Shown: positions 1-8,137 of the stretch, one piece after another
Numbering within the stretch: position 1 is the stretch's first letter
Layout of the letters: every line of letters starts with the position of its first letter
Assembly: GCA_963737705.1 (NCBI GenBank)
Contig: CAVTTP010000004.1
Location: 496,001-560,000 of the forward strand
Length of the DNA: 64,000 nucleotides
Direction of reading: 5' to 3'
Origin: PALSA-607 sp963737705
GTDB taxonomy: Bacteria > Actinomycetota > Actinomycetes > Acidothermales > Acidothermaceae
Program-made: the position numbers and the translations under genes
The notes under the pieces: generated by a model
What the model saw: only the letters and a program-made list of their open reading frames with translations
Database searches by the model: none
What the model was told of the DNA's origin: nothing

Positions 1-2164
1 TCGCCAGGGTCGTTACTTCTGGCTCTGCGTGATCGAGATTCGGTCCGGCGACAAGGACCACTCGGCTGCCCGAACGTATGCGCGTCGGAGTATTCGCGTG
101 CACGGCGGCCAACCACGTCGTTGCCGACGGCGCTACAGAGACGGGTCGCCCCCGCAGCGACGGCAGCGTCGGCCAGGGGAGCGCATGCAGTTGACCGGTG
201 GGTACGAGGACGACGTCGCGGTCACCGATCACATCGAGTACCGGTCGCATCAGCAAGGTGTCGAGGGATTCCGCGGCATGCGACAGGCCGAGCCGAGCCG
301 CCGCCAACGACGTCGCCGAGCCGTGGTTACGGGCAATTCGATGTAATGAGAATCGCAGCGACTCGACCTCGCGCATCGCGTCGGGATATGACCCGAGCGT
401 GTGCAGGCGCAACTTGTCGTCAACCAGCGTGACGGCGAGCATCGCATCATCGACGCGCAGGATCTCGACGAATGCTCGTTCGCCGACCGCAGCGCGCAAC
501 TCGCCAACGTCGAACTCGCGTAGTGGGGCACGGGTGCCACGGGCGTGCCGCGAACGGTGTCGCACTGCTTCTTCGAGACGCAGCTGCTCTGCGCGCAGCC
601 CGCGCGAATCTTCGCCGTCAGCCGTCGTCTGCGCCAACTCGGCGGTAACCCGACGCAGCTCTGACAGCTCACCCGCGAGTCGTGCATTCGACGGCGGTCG
701 CACGGGTCGACGTCGTAGCGTGCCGGCGCGAAATCGTTCGATCCATTCGAGGACAGCAACGGGCTTGCCCGACTCAACCGCCAACCGCACACCCTGCTCG
801 GCGAGGTCGGCGCCGAGCCCGGTCGCGTGCACCCGCAGGTCTGTTGCACCAAGGGACGCCGCATGGTCGTCAACCACGCGTAGTCCGGCTTTCAGGGCAG
901 TTGTCGCGCCGCGGATGTCATGTGATGCCAGCCGCAGCATGGCCTCCGCGTACCAGGCCGCCGCGCGCAGGTCGGCGGGTCCGCGTCTACGTGCTTGAGC
1001 TGCCCGCGCCAGGTCGGTGCGCGCCGACGAAAGGCGGCCAGCTTCAAGCTCGATACGCCCGGCGACAACGAGACAATGCAGTGCCGCGACCTGCCATCCC
1101 GCCGTCCACAGCTTGGCGTGGGCATCTCGCGCCGCTCGCGACAATGCGGCGGTCCGTTCACCGCTCGCCCACCGTGCGCGGATGACCAACTGTTGGGCGA
1201 GCAATGCCCAGCGCGCTCGACCTTGTGCCCGAAATTCGGTGAGCGCACGCCCCGCCGACGCACGTGCGACCTCAAGTTCGCCTTCCATCAGGGCGGCCTG
1301 CGCGAGCAAGAGGTGCCACTCCGCAAGGTCGACCGCGAAGCCGGCGCTTTCGACGTCGTGGACTCGTCGTTCAAGGGATTCTCGTGCCTCTCCCGGCATG
1401 CCAGCGATCAACAACGCTTCGGCGCGGTCATGCGTCGCCACCAACCCCGGTGCCTTACCCGCGCCCTCGAGCGCTTGGGCGAAAAGCTGTAGTGCCGCAG
1501 GAATATCGCCGCCGCGGACTTTGAGGAAGCCGAGGTTTGCCGACAGGACGACGACCCGGTCGTGCAGGCCGTGCTGTCGAGCTAGCGCGATACCGCTTTG
1601 AAGGTCGCGCTCGGCGGCCGCGAGTCGTCCGAGGTAGGCAAGGAGGTTGCTGCGATTGATGAACAGCAGGCACTGGAACTGGACGTCGTTCGCCGCCCGA
1701 AGCAGGGGGAGTGCGCGCGCGAAGTTCGACATTGCCTCCTCAGATCGCCCGGCGCGCGCGAGTATCAGCGCGCGTTGGGCGAGCAGCGGTCCTGCGTCCT
1801 TGCCCTTCAGTACCTCCGCGGCCCGATCACACTCGGCGAGTGCAACGGATATCCGACCCATGTCGGCAAGAACCGCGGCGTACGTCATTCGTGCTTCGGC
1901 CAGGGATCTGCCCAGATGGTGGCGCTCACCGAGACGAACGGCATCGCGCAGGATCTTTATCGACTCGTTCGGCCCGGCGGATTGGCGCACAGTCAGGGCG
2001 AGCGCGCGCATCGCCATCACCTGCGCAGTCGGGTCCGAACCGGCTTCATCGATAAGGCGCCGCGCGATTCCTTCGGCTCGGGCGGGTGCAACCCACACTT
2101 GGGCGTAGACCGCCTCGGCTCGCCGTTGTAGCTGCGTCAGTTCCAGTTGGGTGGTCACCGACAT
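1..2164 (-). CDS. TPR-CHAT protease, 3' end beyond window
   Basis: An open frame starts at the ATG at 2164 and runs to the left edge without a stop (about 721 codons), so the C-terminus is missing. Roughly residues 1-450 are Ala/Leu/Arg-rich paired helices with tetratricopeptide spacing (for example EAMSNFARALPLLR and AALQLFAQALEGAG). The end of the visible part is a CHAT (caspase-like) domain: strand VVLVPTG, then QLHALPW with the expected catalytic His near residue 660, then VSVAPSATTW. The catalytic Cys should lie beyond the edge. CHAT enzymes are Cys proteases often activated through their repeat region. It is the last visible gene of an operon with a subtilase, a sigma factor and a small sigma-linked protein; the gap to the preceding stop is 13 nt and no clear ribosome site is seen, which suggests translational coupling. 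The substrate is unknown. Confidence 0.85.
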   Translation of the reverse strand, partial: MSVTTQLELTQLQRRAEAVYAQVWVAPARAEGIARRLIDEAGSDPTAQVMAMRALALTVRQSAGPNESIKILRDAVRLGERHHLGRSLAEARMTYAAVLADMGRISVALAECDRAAEVLKGKDAGPLLAQRALILARAGRSEEAMSNFARALPLLRAANDVQFQCLLFINRSNLLAYLGRLAAAERDLQSGIALARQHGLHDRVVVLSANLGFLKVRGGDIPAALQLFAQALEGAGKAPGLVATHDRAEALLIAGMPGEARESLERRVHDVESAGFAVDLAEWHLLLAQAALMEGELEVARASAGRALTEFRAQGRARWALLAQQLVIRARWASGERTAALSRAARDAHAKLWTAGWQVAALHCLVVAGRIELEAGRLSSARTDLARAAQARRRGPADLRAAAWYAEAMLRLASHDIRGATTALKAGLRVVDDHAASLGATDLRVHATGLGADLAEQGVRLAVESGKPVAVLEWIERFRAGTLRRRPVRPPSNARLAGELSELRRVTAELAQTTADGEDSRGLRAEQLRLEEAVRHRSRHARGTRAPLREFDVGELRAAVGERAFVEILRVDDAMLAVTLVDDKLRLHTLGSYPDAMREVESLRFSLHRIARNHGSATSLAAARLGLSHAAESLDTLLMRPVLDVIGDRDVVLVPTGQLHALPWPTLPSLRGRPVSVAPSATTWLAAVHANTPTRIRSGSRVVLVAGPNLDHAEPEVTTLA

Positions 2165-2177
2165 GGTGTGCAGCGTG

Positions 2178-2630
2178 TCAGATCGAGATCCAGCTCGTCA
2201 CGATCTGCTGCTCGGCGCCCGTGCGAAGAATCGCGAGGCTCACGCTGCCGGCAGGCACGTGATCGATGGCGAATCGGCCAAGGTCGTCCGCTGTTGTCTC
2301 CTTCGAGCCGCCCGACCAGCGGACCGTGACCTGCGCGGTCCCCATCGGGACCAGCTGCCCTGACAAGTGCCTTGTCGAGCCTGTTTGCGCTACCTCGACC
2401 TCGACCTCGACGCCGGCGCCTTCAAAGGTCAGCAGTCTTGGCGCAGACGTTGACCTCACGCCAGCCGTGGCCATCGCGGAGTCGGCCGTAAGTTCGGCGA
2501 GCTCGGCGTCTATGGTGCGCCAGGTATATGCGGCGCGGGCCGCTGCGACGACGGTCTGCGGGACCGGGTCAGTACGGTCGATCACGTCACGTAGCGTGGC
2601 GAACATCGGGTCGGTGGTCGGCTCTGACAT
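2178..2630 (-). CDS. 150-residue protein with transthyretin-like C-terminus, sigma-factor partner gene
   Basis: The ATG at 2630 shares its A with the TGA of the sigma-factor gene (TGATG), which fixes the start and implies coupled translation. Residues 1-55 look helical (LRDVIDRTDPVPQTVV). The C-terminal half is beta-rich and ends in a carboxypeptidase-regulatory/transthyretin-like pattern (TADDLGRFAIDHVPAGSVSL). There is no transmembrane segment and no zinc-binding HxxxCxxC of a classic anti-sigma factor. Position between a sigma factor and a protease suggests a regulator or target, possibly a cytoplasmic anti-sigma or a protease substrate. That is inference; no function is known to me for this family. 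Confidence 0.75.
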   Translation of the reverse strand: MSEPTTDPMFATLRDVIDRTDPVPQTVVAAARAAYTWRTIDAELAELTADSAMATAGVRSTSAPRLLTFEGAGVEVEVEVAQTGSTRHLSGQLVPMGTAQVTVRWSGGSKETTADDLGRFAIDHVPAGSVSLAILRTGAEQQIVTSWISI

Positions 2631-3205
2631 CACGCGCCTCCTTCCCGATTTCGGGTGTCGACCTCGTGGGCTTGCAGGCGCTTCTTGAGATGGTCGAGAC
2701 ACCGTGCCCTGGTCGGCCCGATGCTGCCGATCGGCATGCCGAGTGCGGCGGACACTTCGTCGTAGCTCGGCGGTGGCGAGCTTGACAATGCACGCAGCAA
2801 CACCTGGCAGCGCTGTGGGATCTCGCCCAGCGACAACCAGACCAGTCGATCGCGCTCGTCGTCCAGAACCACGGCTTCGGGCGTCGGCTCGCCGGACTCG
2901 ATGTCGATGTCGGCGTCGAAGGCGACGACTTCTCGGCCGCTCTTTCGTAGCGTGCGCAGGCATTCGTGGCGTGCTGTGGTGGCGAGCCAACCACCGAGGT
3001 GTTCGGGTTCGCGCAGCTTTCCGAGGTGCTCGACGAGCCGCAACCACGTGGTCTGGCTGACATCCGCCGCGTCGGCCATCGAGAGGGCGAATCCGCGCGC
3101 GACCGCCCAGACCAAACCGGAGTATCGACTGACGATCTCGTCCCAGGCTCCGCTGTCGCCCGCTGCGGCCTGCTCGAGGAGCTCGCTCGTGCTGAGCTCA
3201 AGCAC
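2630..3205 (-). CDS. ECF-like sigma-70 family RNA polymerase sigma factor
   Basis: About 191 residues from the GTG at 3205, which has GAGGG seven bases upstream. An alternative GTG at 3256 would add 17 residues. Region 2 is visible (SGLVWAVARGFALSMADAADVSQTTWLRL) as a segment of normal length, with DVSQTTW in the core-binding/-10 part. Region 4 follows (IPQRCQVLLRAL, then SYDEVSAALGMPIGSIGPTR as a helix-turn-helix). There is no extra C-terminal domain. It lies 100 nt downstream of a cytoplasmic subtilase and overlaps the next gene by one base. It probably directs transcription of its own operon or of a stress regulon; no matching -35/-10 pair could be identified. Confidence 0.9.
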   Translation of the reverse strand: MLELSTSELLEQAAAGDSGAWDEIVSRYSGLVWAVARGFALSMADAADVSQTTWLRLVEHLGKLREPEHLGGWLATTARHECLRTLRKSGREVVAFDADIDIESGEPTPEAVVLDDERDRLVWLSLGEIPQRCQVLLRALSSSPPPSYDEVSAALGMPIGSIGPTRARCLDHLKKRLQAHEVDTRNREGGA

Positions 3206-3305
3206 GGCAGGGCCCTCCCGATGGGGTCGGTTCGGCCCGCGGGACGCGGGTTGCACAGGTTCATGACGATATCGCTCAGGCTGATGACTCTGGAGTCACT
3301 TCGAG

Positions 3306-4493
3306 TCATGGCTCGACCAGTACGCCGAGATCGGGCATCGAAGGGTGCTGCGTCGGATCGAGAATCTCCGCGGCGGCGGCCGAGGCGGAAACGCTCTGCG
3401 CCGCCGCGCGGGCTGCGATGGCCGCGGCGACGCGTGGCGCGGCGAATGAGGTACCGCTCCACGTGGCGTAGCCGGTGAAATCTTCTGGGGAGGTAGAGCT
3501 GCCGACCGGGCCGTCGAACGTGAAAAAGCTGGAGACGACGTTCTCGCCGACGGTAGCGGCATCGACCCACCAGCCGTAGTTCGAGAACTCGGCGCGGCCG
3601 AAACCGGAGGCGTCCAGCGACGCGACGGCTACGACGCGCTTCATGGCTGCCGGCCAGTACGGGCGATCGCTGCTGAAGTTTCCGGCACACGCAACGACGA
3701 CTGTCTCGTGCCCGAAAGCGTGGAGCCCATGCTCGAGGACTGGCGAGGGCTTGTCGTCGTGGGTGTAGCAACCGAGCGACAAGCTGATGACGTCGACGGG
3801 CGTCTTGTGGTGGTGAGCATGCGTGCGCAGCCGGGCCAGCCCGCGCAGGAGGCGGAGCTCGTCAGTGACGCCGTCACCCGCGATGACCTTCTCGATGGTG
3901 AGGCTGGCAGCTGGAGCATGTTGCGCAACGACACCGGCGATGAAGGTGCCGTGCCCCGCGACGGAGTCGAGCCGACTGTCGTCGTCGGCGTCCGGGACTT
4001 CCTGAACCTCGGGGCCGCACGTGCTGTACCAACTCTGACCGGAGAACCACGGGTGCGGCGAGATGCCGGTGTCGAGGATCGCGACCGTGATGGTGCGCGT
4101 TGGGGTCGCCGACGGAAAGTGCGGCGCTGCGACGGCGTCGGCCGGCACCGGCTCGTCGGCTGGCCCTGGTGCCCAGTTCGGGGCGGCGGTCAGAACGTGG
4201 TTAGGCCCGGCGTTCAGGGTGCGATGAGGCGCCGCACCTGACAGGTTTGCCGCAAGATCGCACACGTCAACCCCTGGGCGCAGGCGAACGATGGCGACGC
4301 CTGTTTCCGCGTCGTTCTCGCGGCTGTCGAACCATCGACTGGCTCGTTCTTCCACGGCAGCGGCGTCGCGTGCCGAGACCAGCAGTTGGTCGCGCCGTAT
4401 GAGCGTGCCCTGGCCGGAGCTCCCAGGCACGTGCTCGATCGTGGGATGGCGGTCGAGCAGACGAGACATCGCGTCGTTGCGTTCCAGCTGCAT
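3306..4493 (-). CDS. Cytoplasmic S8 (subtilisin-like) serine protease
   Basis: The ATG at 4493 has AAGGAG five bases upstream, which settles the start although the frame stays open to 4751. The product is 395 residues. The catalytic triad is complete: Asp141 (AILDTGIS), His181 (GHGTFIAG), Ser349 (SGTSFAAP), with oxyanion Asn272 (CAGN). There is no signal peptide or membrane segment, so it should act inside the cell. Residues 1-130 may be a prodomain or regulatory region (RLRPGVDVCDLAANL). It heads, or is second in, the operon with the sigma factor, the 150-residue protein and the TPR-CHAT protease, giving two unrelated proteases in one transcript. Expected role is regulated cleavage of a partner; the substrate is not evident. 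Confidence 0.9.
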   Translation of the reverse strand: MQLERNDAMSRLLDRHPTIEHVPGSSGQGTLIRRDQLLVSARDAAAVEERASRWFDSRENDAETGVAIVRLRPGVDVCDLAANLSGAAPHRTLNAGPNHVLTAAPNWAPGPADEPVPADAVAAPHFPSATPTRTITVAILDTGISPHPWFSGQSWYSTCGPEVQEVPDADDDSRLDSVAGHGTFIAGVVAQHAPAASLTIEKVIAGDGVTDELRLLRGLARLRTHAHHHKTPVDVISLSLGCYTHDDKPSPVLEHGLHAFGHETVVVACAGNFSSDRPYWPAAMKRVVAVASLDASGFGRAEFSNYGWWVDAATVGENVVSSFFTFDGPVGSSTSPEDFTGYATWSGTSFAAPRVAAAIAARAAAQSVSASAAAAEILDPTQHPSMPDLGVLVEP

Positions 4494-4614
4494 GACTACT
4501 CCTTGGTCCGTGATGCCGCGATTGTCGTGGTGCGCGTTTCGTGATGATCGCACGCAGCGCGGGTCACTGTGGTCGCGAAAGTCGGGGTAGCCATCGGTGT
4601 CGTGCGGGCGCCTG

Positions 4615-4797
4615 TCATGGGAGCCGTCGGGCCGCGATAACGCGTTGCCGGCGCCGCGCGAGGGTGCGATGCACGAGCAGAATGCGCTCGCGGCTGCGGG
4701 CGCGGTCGACGCCTGCGGCCAGGCTGTCTGGCAGGGCGCCGATTCGCCCACGGATAAGGGCGACCATGAGTTTGTCGGCAGTCACCATGACGGTCAC
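4615..4797 (-). CDS. Small basic hypothetical protein at head of the protease operon
   Basis: A GTG at 4797 has AGGAG five bases upstream and opens a 60-residue frame, MTVMVTADKLMVAL at the start and an Arg-rich end (RTLARRRQRVIAARRLP). An inner ATG at 4788 is possible. It ends about 120 nt before the subtilase start, on the same strand. The ribosome site and position support a real gene, but it is short, has no family I recognise, and overlapping frames on both strands are also open. Role unknown. Confidence 0.4.
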   Translation of the reverse strand: MTVMVTADKLMVALIRGRIGALPDSLAAGVDRARSRERILLVHRTLARRRQRVIAARRLP

Positions 4798-4934
4798 GCG
4801 CTCTCCTGGGTAGTCCGCTGCGCTTCGCTTCGGCCGACGGACTGCCGGCCTCGACAAAGAAGAGCGGCAGAGCGCTCTCCTGATACATCGGCTTCGGTCC
4901 CACCCGACCTGGTCGCCTACAGCGGTAGCGATGA

Positions 4935-5693
4935 TCAGGCCGTGACGACCTGGACGCCGGACTCCATCAGGCCGGCAAGAACGTCGGCCGGGGCTGATTC
5001 ATCGGTGACCACCACGTCGACCTCGTCTAGGCGGCAGACGAGGGCCATCGCGCTACGGGCGAACTTGGCACCCTCCGCGATCAGGATCGTGCGTTCAGAG
5101 GCGTGGCGCAGGGCTCGCTTGATGGCGGCGTCATCTACGTCGTACGCCGCGACGCCGACCGCGGGGGCGGCGGCGCAGCAGGTCAGGATCGCGGTGTCGA
5201 AACGCAGGCCGGCAACGGTTTGCAGGGCAAGAGGGCCGACAATCGTGCCCTCGCGACGGCGCACCGAGCCACCTGGCAGCAGCAAGGTGACTCCGGTTCC
5301 GGCTGCCAGCGCGGCGATGCCCTGAACCGAGAAGGGCATCGCCGTGACGCTGCGGTGCGCGAGGGCGACAGCGGCCGCCGCTCCTGTAGTGCCGCTGTCG
5401 ACTGCGACCGCCTCACCGTCGGCGATCAGGGCCACCGCCGCCCGAGCCAATCGCGCTTTGAGGGGAGAGGCGTCGACGGCCCGAACTTCAAACGGGAGCC
5501 CCTCACCGCGCAGGGAGTTGGTGACCGCGCCGCCCCGTACCCGGCGCAGCGCACCCGATTCGGCGAGCTGATCGAGGTCGCGCCGGATCGTGATCGCCGA
5601 GATCCCGAGCCGCTCGGCCAGTTCGGGCACTTCGACGCGACCGTCACGATGAAGCGTGTTGAGGATCTCCTTCTGCCGGAGCTTGCTCCCCAC
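4935..5693 (-). CDS. DeoR/GlpR-family transcriptional regulator
   Basis: About 252 residues from the GTG at 5693, the usual length of DeoR-type regulators. The N-terminus has the winged helix-turn-helix (VPELAERLGISAITIRRDLDQL, then GALRRVRGGAV). The C-terminal part is the sugar-phosphate sensor fold with VDSGTTGAAAA, LLLPGGSVRRREGTIVGPLA, and VTDESAPADVLAGL. Such proteins repress sugar or nucleoside genes and respond to a phosphorylated metabolite. It is divergent from an MFS transporter, its most likely target. An upstream ATG at 5732 would overlap the transporter start and is less likely. Effector unknown. Confidence 0.88.
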   Translation of the reverse strand: MGSKLRQKEILNTLHRDGRVEVPELAERLGISAITIRRDLDQLAESGALRRVRGGAVTNSLRGEGLPFEVRAVDASPLKARLARAAVALIADGEAVAVDSGTTGAAAAVALAHRSVTAMPFSVQGIAALAAGTGVTLLLPGGSVRRREGTIVGPLALQTVAGLRFDTAILTCCAAAPAVGVAAYDVDDAAIKRALRHASERTILIAEGAKFARSAMALVCRLDEVDVVVTDESAPADVLAGLMESGVQVVTA

Positions 5694-5721
5694 CGCTGAC
5701 CGCCCATCTTGCCGTGATTGA

Positions 5722-5750
5722 ATGATCGCCATGATTGACCGTACGATCAT
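5722..5750. promoter_or_regulatory. Inverted repeat between GlpR-type regulator and MFS gene
   Basis: ATGATCG at 5722-5728 and CGATCAT at 5744-5750 are perfect inverted arms with a 15-base spacer, covering the start region of the MFS gene just upstream of the divergent regulator. This is a plausible operator for the DeoR/GlpR-type protein. It overlaps coding sequence and the spacer is long, so it could be chance. Confidence 0.35.
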
Positions 5751-6972
5751 ATCCCTCGAAGACTTCGATCGTCCGACGCTGGTCCGTTGGCGCAACGCGA
5801 TCGTTGCAGCGTTCGCCGTCGGCGGCCTTGCGCTGTCGACTTGGGGCCCGCGGTTGCCCGCGATAAGGGCAGATCTGAACCTGGGCACGGGCGGTCTCGG
5901 CGTGCTGCTCGCGGGCATCACGGTCGGGTCAGTTACCGGCCTGTTGATCTCGACGCCGATCCTGGGTCGGCTCGGACCCCGCCGCGCGCTCCCCGCGGCA
6001 ATGGTTCTGGTCGCCGTGGCCGTGACCGTCGTCGGGGTCGGCGCCGGCTCCTTGAAATCTGTTCCGGTCGTTGCCGCCGGGTTCGTGCTCGCCGGCCTAG
6101 CGATCGGCACGCTCGACGTGATGATCAATGTCGAAGGAGCGGCCATTGAGCGTGCGTTCGGCCGGACGCTTATGCCCTTCATGCACGGCGCGTGGTCGGC
6201 GGGCGCTGCGGTCGGCTCCGGCATCGGCGCCGGCTGTGCCGCGCTCAACGTGAGTCCTGCCGTGCAGTTCAGTGCCGAAGCAGCGCTGATCGTGGTGATT
6301 GCGTTGGTCGCGGCCGCCGCGATTCCCGACGGATCGCGTGACGCGCAAGTGAGTTCGGCGGAAAAGCTGCCTCGGGCAGCCCGGTTCCGGGTCTGGCTGC
6401 TCGGCTGGACAGACCTGACCCTGCTCTTGATCGGTCTCGTGATGCTCGGCGCCGAGCTCGGCGAGGGGTCGGCGAACAACTGGCTCACACTGGCATCCAC
6501 CGAGGGTCACGGGCGCCCGGCCGCGATCGCCGCGCTGTTCTTCACCGCGTTCGCGATTGGCGAGACGACCGCCCGGGTGTTCGGTGGTCCCGTCGTTGAC
6601 CGGCTCGGACGCGTACGGACTGTACGGATGACCTCGATCGTGGGCATTGTGGGCATCGCGCTGTTCATCCTGTTCGGAAACCCCGCGGTGATGCTGATCG
6701 CAGTTCTGCTCTGGGCCATCGGCGTCTCGATGGGCTTCCCGCTCGGTATGTCGGCGGCCGCCGAGAGTGGCCCGAACCCAGCAGCCCGTGTGAGCGTGGT
6801 CGCGAGCATCGGCTACTTCGCGAACCTGGCCGGGCCTCCGGCTGTCGGCTTCCTGGCCCAGGAGACCAGCCTGTTGAGTGCTTTGTGGCTGGTGGCCGTG
6901 CTCTTCTTGGTTGCGGCGGTAGCAGCGGGTGCCCTGCGGCCACGAACACAAAACCGCAGTTCAGAGGCTTAA
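5722..6972 (+). CDS. MFS transporter (YbjJ-like)
   Basis: 416 residues with about 12 hydrophobic segments in two halves. The first loop has GRLGPRRALPAAM, a variant of the MFS loop 2-3 motif, and the second half repeats it as DRLGRVRTVRM. The N-terminal WGPRLPAIRADLNL resembles the YbjJ-like branch of sugar or drug exporters. The start may be ATG 5722 or ATG 5731; neither has a ribosome site, so a leaderless transcript is possible. It is divergent from a DeoR/GlpR-type regulator, suggesting a sugar-related substrate, but this is inference. Its TAA overlaps the convergent sepH stop by four bases. Confidence 0.85.
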   Translation: MIAMIDRTIISLEDFDRPTLVRWRNAIVAAFAVGGLALSTWGPRLPAIRADLNLGTGGLGVLLAGITVGSVTGLLISTPILGRLGPRRALPAAMVLVAVAVTVVGVGAGSLKSVPVVAAGFVLAGLAIGTLDVMINVEGAAIERAFGRTLMPFMHGAWSAGAAVGSGIGAGCAALNVSPAVQFSAEAALIVVIALVAAAAIPDGSRDAQVSSAEKLPRAARFRVWLLGWTDLTLLLIGLVMLGAELGEGSANNWLTLASTEGHGRPAAIAALFFTAFAIGETTARVFGGPVVDRLGRVRTVRMTSIVGIVGIALFILFGNPAVMLIAVLLWAIGVSMGFPLGMSAAAESGPNPAARVSVVASIGYFANLAGPPAVGFLAQETSLLSALWLVAVLFLVAAVAAGALRPRTQNRSSEA

Positions 6973-7964
6973 GAGCCGTCTTTCGGCTTCATCCCGAACA
7001 TGATGTCGTCCCATTTCGGTACCGCAGCCCGTCGCACTGCACGCCCACCCTGTCGTCGCGGGGTGCCGACTGCAGGCTCCGCGGACGGCTCGGTCGACGC
7101 GGCCGTGTCATCGTCAGCGTCCTCGACCGCGGCGTCGACGGCGGACAGCTCGTCGCCGTCGGCCAACACCTCGTCGTCCAGATCGATGTCCTCGACGACG
7201 TCGTCGGCGGCCGTGTCATCGACAAGCAAGCCAACGACTGGGGTTGGCACCGATCGAGGAACGAACTGGTGCACCTTCGCGCCGGCATCGGTGTCGCTCT
7301 CGAGGCGGACCGCGTCGGTTTGATTTGCGTCGAAGCGCGCGAAGTCAGGCGAGTTCGCGATGTCAGGGAAGCCGCGGGACGACGCGCCGGAATCGTCGAC
7401 CGCTTCGTCGACAGATCCGCTGATCCGGCGGGCCGCTGCGTCGAGCGGGGTGGCTTGATGACGCAGGAGGTCCAGTGCCCACATCGCAGTCGTGCCGTCA
7501 GGCCACATTGTGGTGACGACCCAGGTTTGATCTTCGCGGCGAGCGGAGTCCCAGTCGACGTCGTCCGGGTCGACCTCGCGCCTGCTCGCGGCTCTGGTCA
7601 CCAGGTCGCCAAGCAGTGACGTCGGGCCGCTGCTGCCAGCCAACCGCGCGCGCCGGGCTTGATCGGCGATGTGCTCGCGTTCGCGAAGCACCGGGCCGAC
7701 GAATCTCAAGACTCTTTCGAGCGGGACGCCGGCGCTCTCCGCGACATGCTCGGCGGACTCCCCGCCACGCACCCTGTTCTGGATCTCGCGCGGGGAGATT
7801 CGACTCTCCAGCGCCATCGTGAGTTGGCCAAGCCGCGAGAGGTGGCCGTTGACGCCGGCCCGAAGTCGTTCGTCGATGACGATCGTGTGCTGGACGCCCT
7901 CGTCGTCGGTCAGAACGAGACGCTCGCCGTCCTCGCTCACACCTACTAGCCGCAGCTCCGCCAT
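6969..7964 (-). CDS. sepH: Septation protein SepH (DUF3071)
   Basis: 331 residues from the ATG at 7964, preceded by GGAGG. The N-terminal 180 residues form the conserved domain of SepH (start MAELRLVGVSEDGERLVL, then a helix-turn-helix-like ISPREIQNRVRGGESAEHVAESAG and the TWVVTTMWPDGTTAMW segment). A long acidic, disordered linker (about residues 215-300) leads to the conserved C-terminal tail KWDDIMFGMKP. In Streptomyces SepH stimulates FtsZ assembly at division sites. The long acidic linker is normal for the family. Confidence 0.93.
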   Translation of the reverse strand: MAELRLVGVSEDGERLVLTDDEGVQHTIVIDERLRAGVNGHLSRLGQLTMALESRISPREIQNRVRGGESAEHVAESAGVPLERVLRFVGPVLREREHIADQARRARLAGSSGPTSLLGDLVTRAASRREVDPDDVDWDSARREDQTWVVTTMWPDGTTAMWALDLLRHQATPLDAAARRISGSVDEAVDDSGASSRGFPDIANSPDFARFDANQTDAVRLESDTDAGAKVHQFVPRSVPTPVVGLLVDDTAADDVVEDIDLDDEVLADGDELSAVDAAVEDADDDTAASTEPSAEPAVGTPRRQGGRAVRRAAVPKWDDIMFGMKPKDGS

Positions 7965-8137
7965 CTGACCTCCTCACCGACTATCGATGCATCCCCAGGT
8001 GCTCGCCCGCATCCGAAGGCAGTCTGCCGCGCCGACCGGCCCTTGGGCCAATCGGGTAGCGATTGGCGACGTTCGTGGCATTGGCCGCACCCCAAACGGG
8101 CCAGCGGTCGCGGGCTCGATCGGCCGAAAGATCGAGA

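Noticed and set aside
250..873. Open frames over the CHAT region on both strands
   Set aside because: They are shadows of the TPR-CHAT gene, whose own frame is open from 2164 to the edge and shows recognisable domains.
4496..4903. 135-residue minus-strand frame before the subtilase
   Set aside because: Arg/Pro/Thr-rich with no ribosome site at its start, and it overlaps the better supported small frame at 4615-4797.
6097..6951. 284-residue frame antisense to the MFS transporter
   Set aside because: His/Arg/Glu-rich shadow of a clear 12-helix membrane protein.
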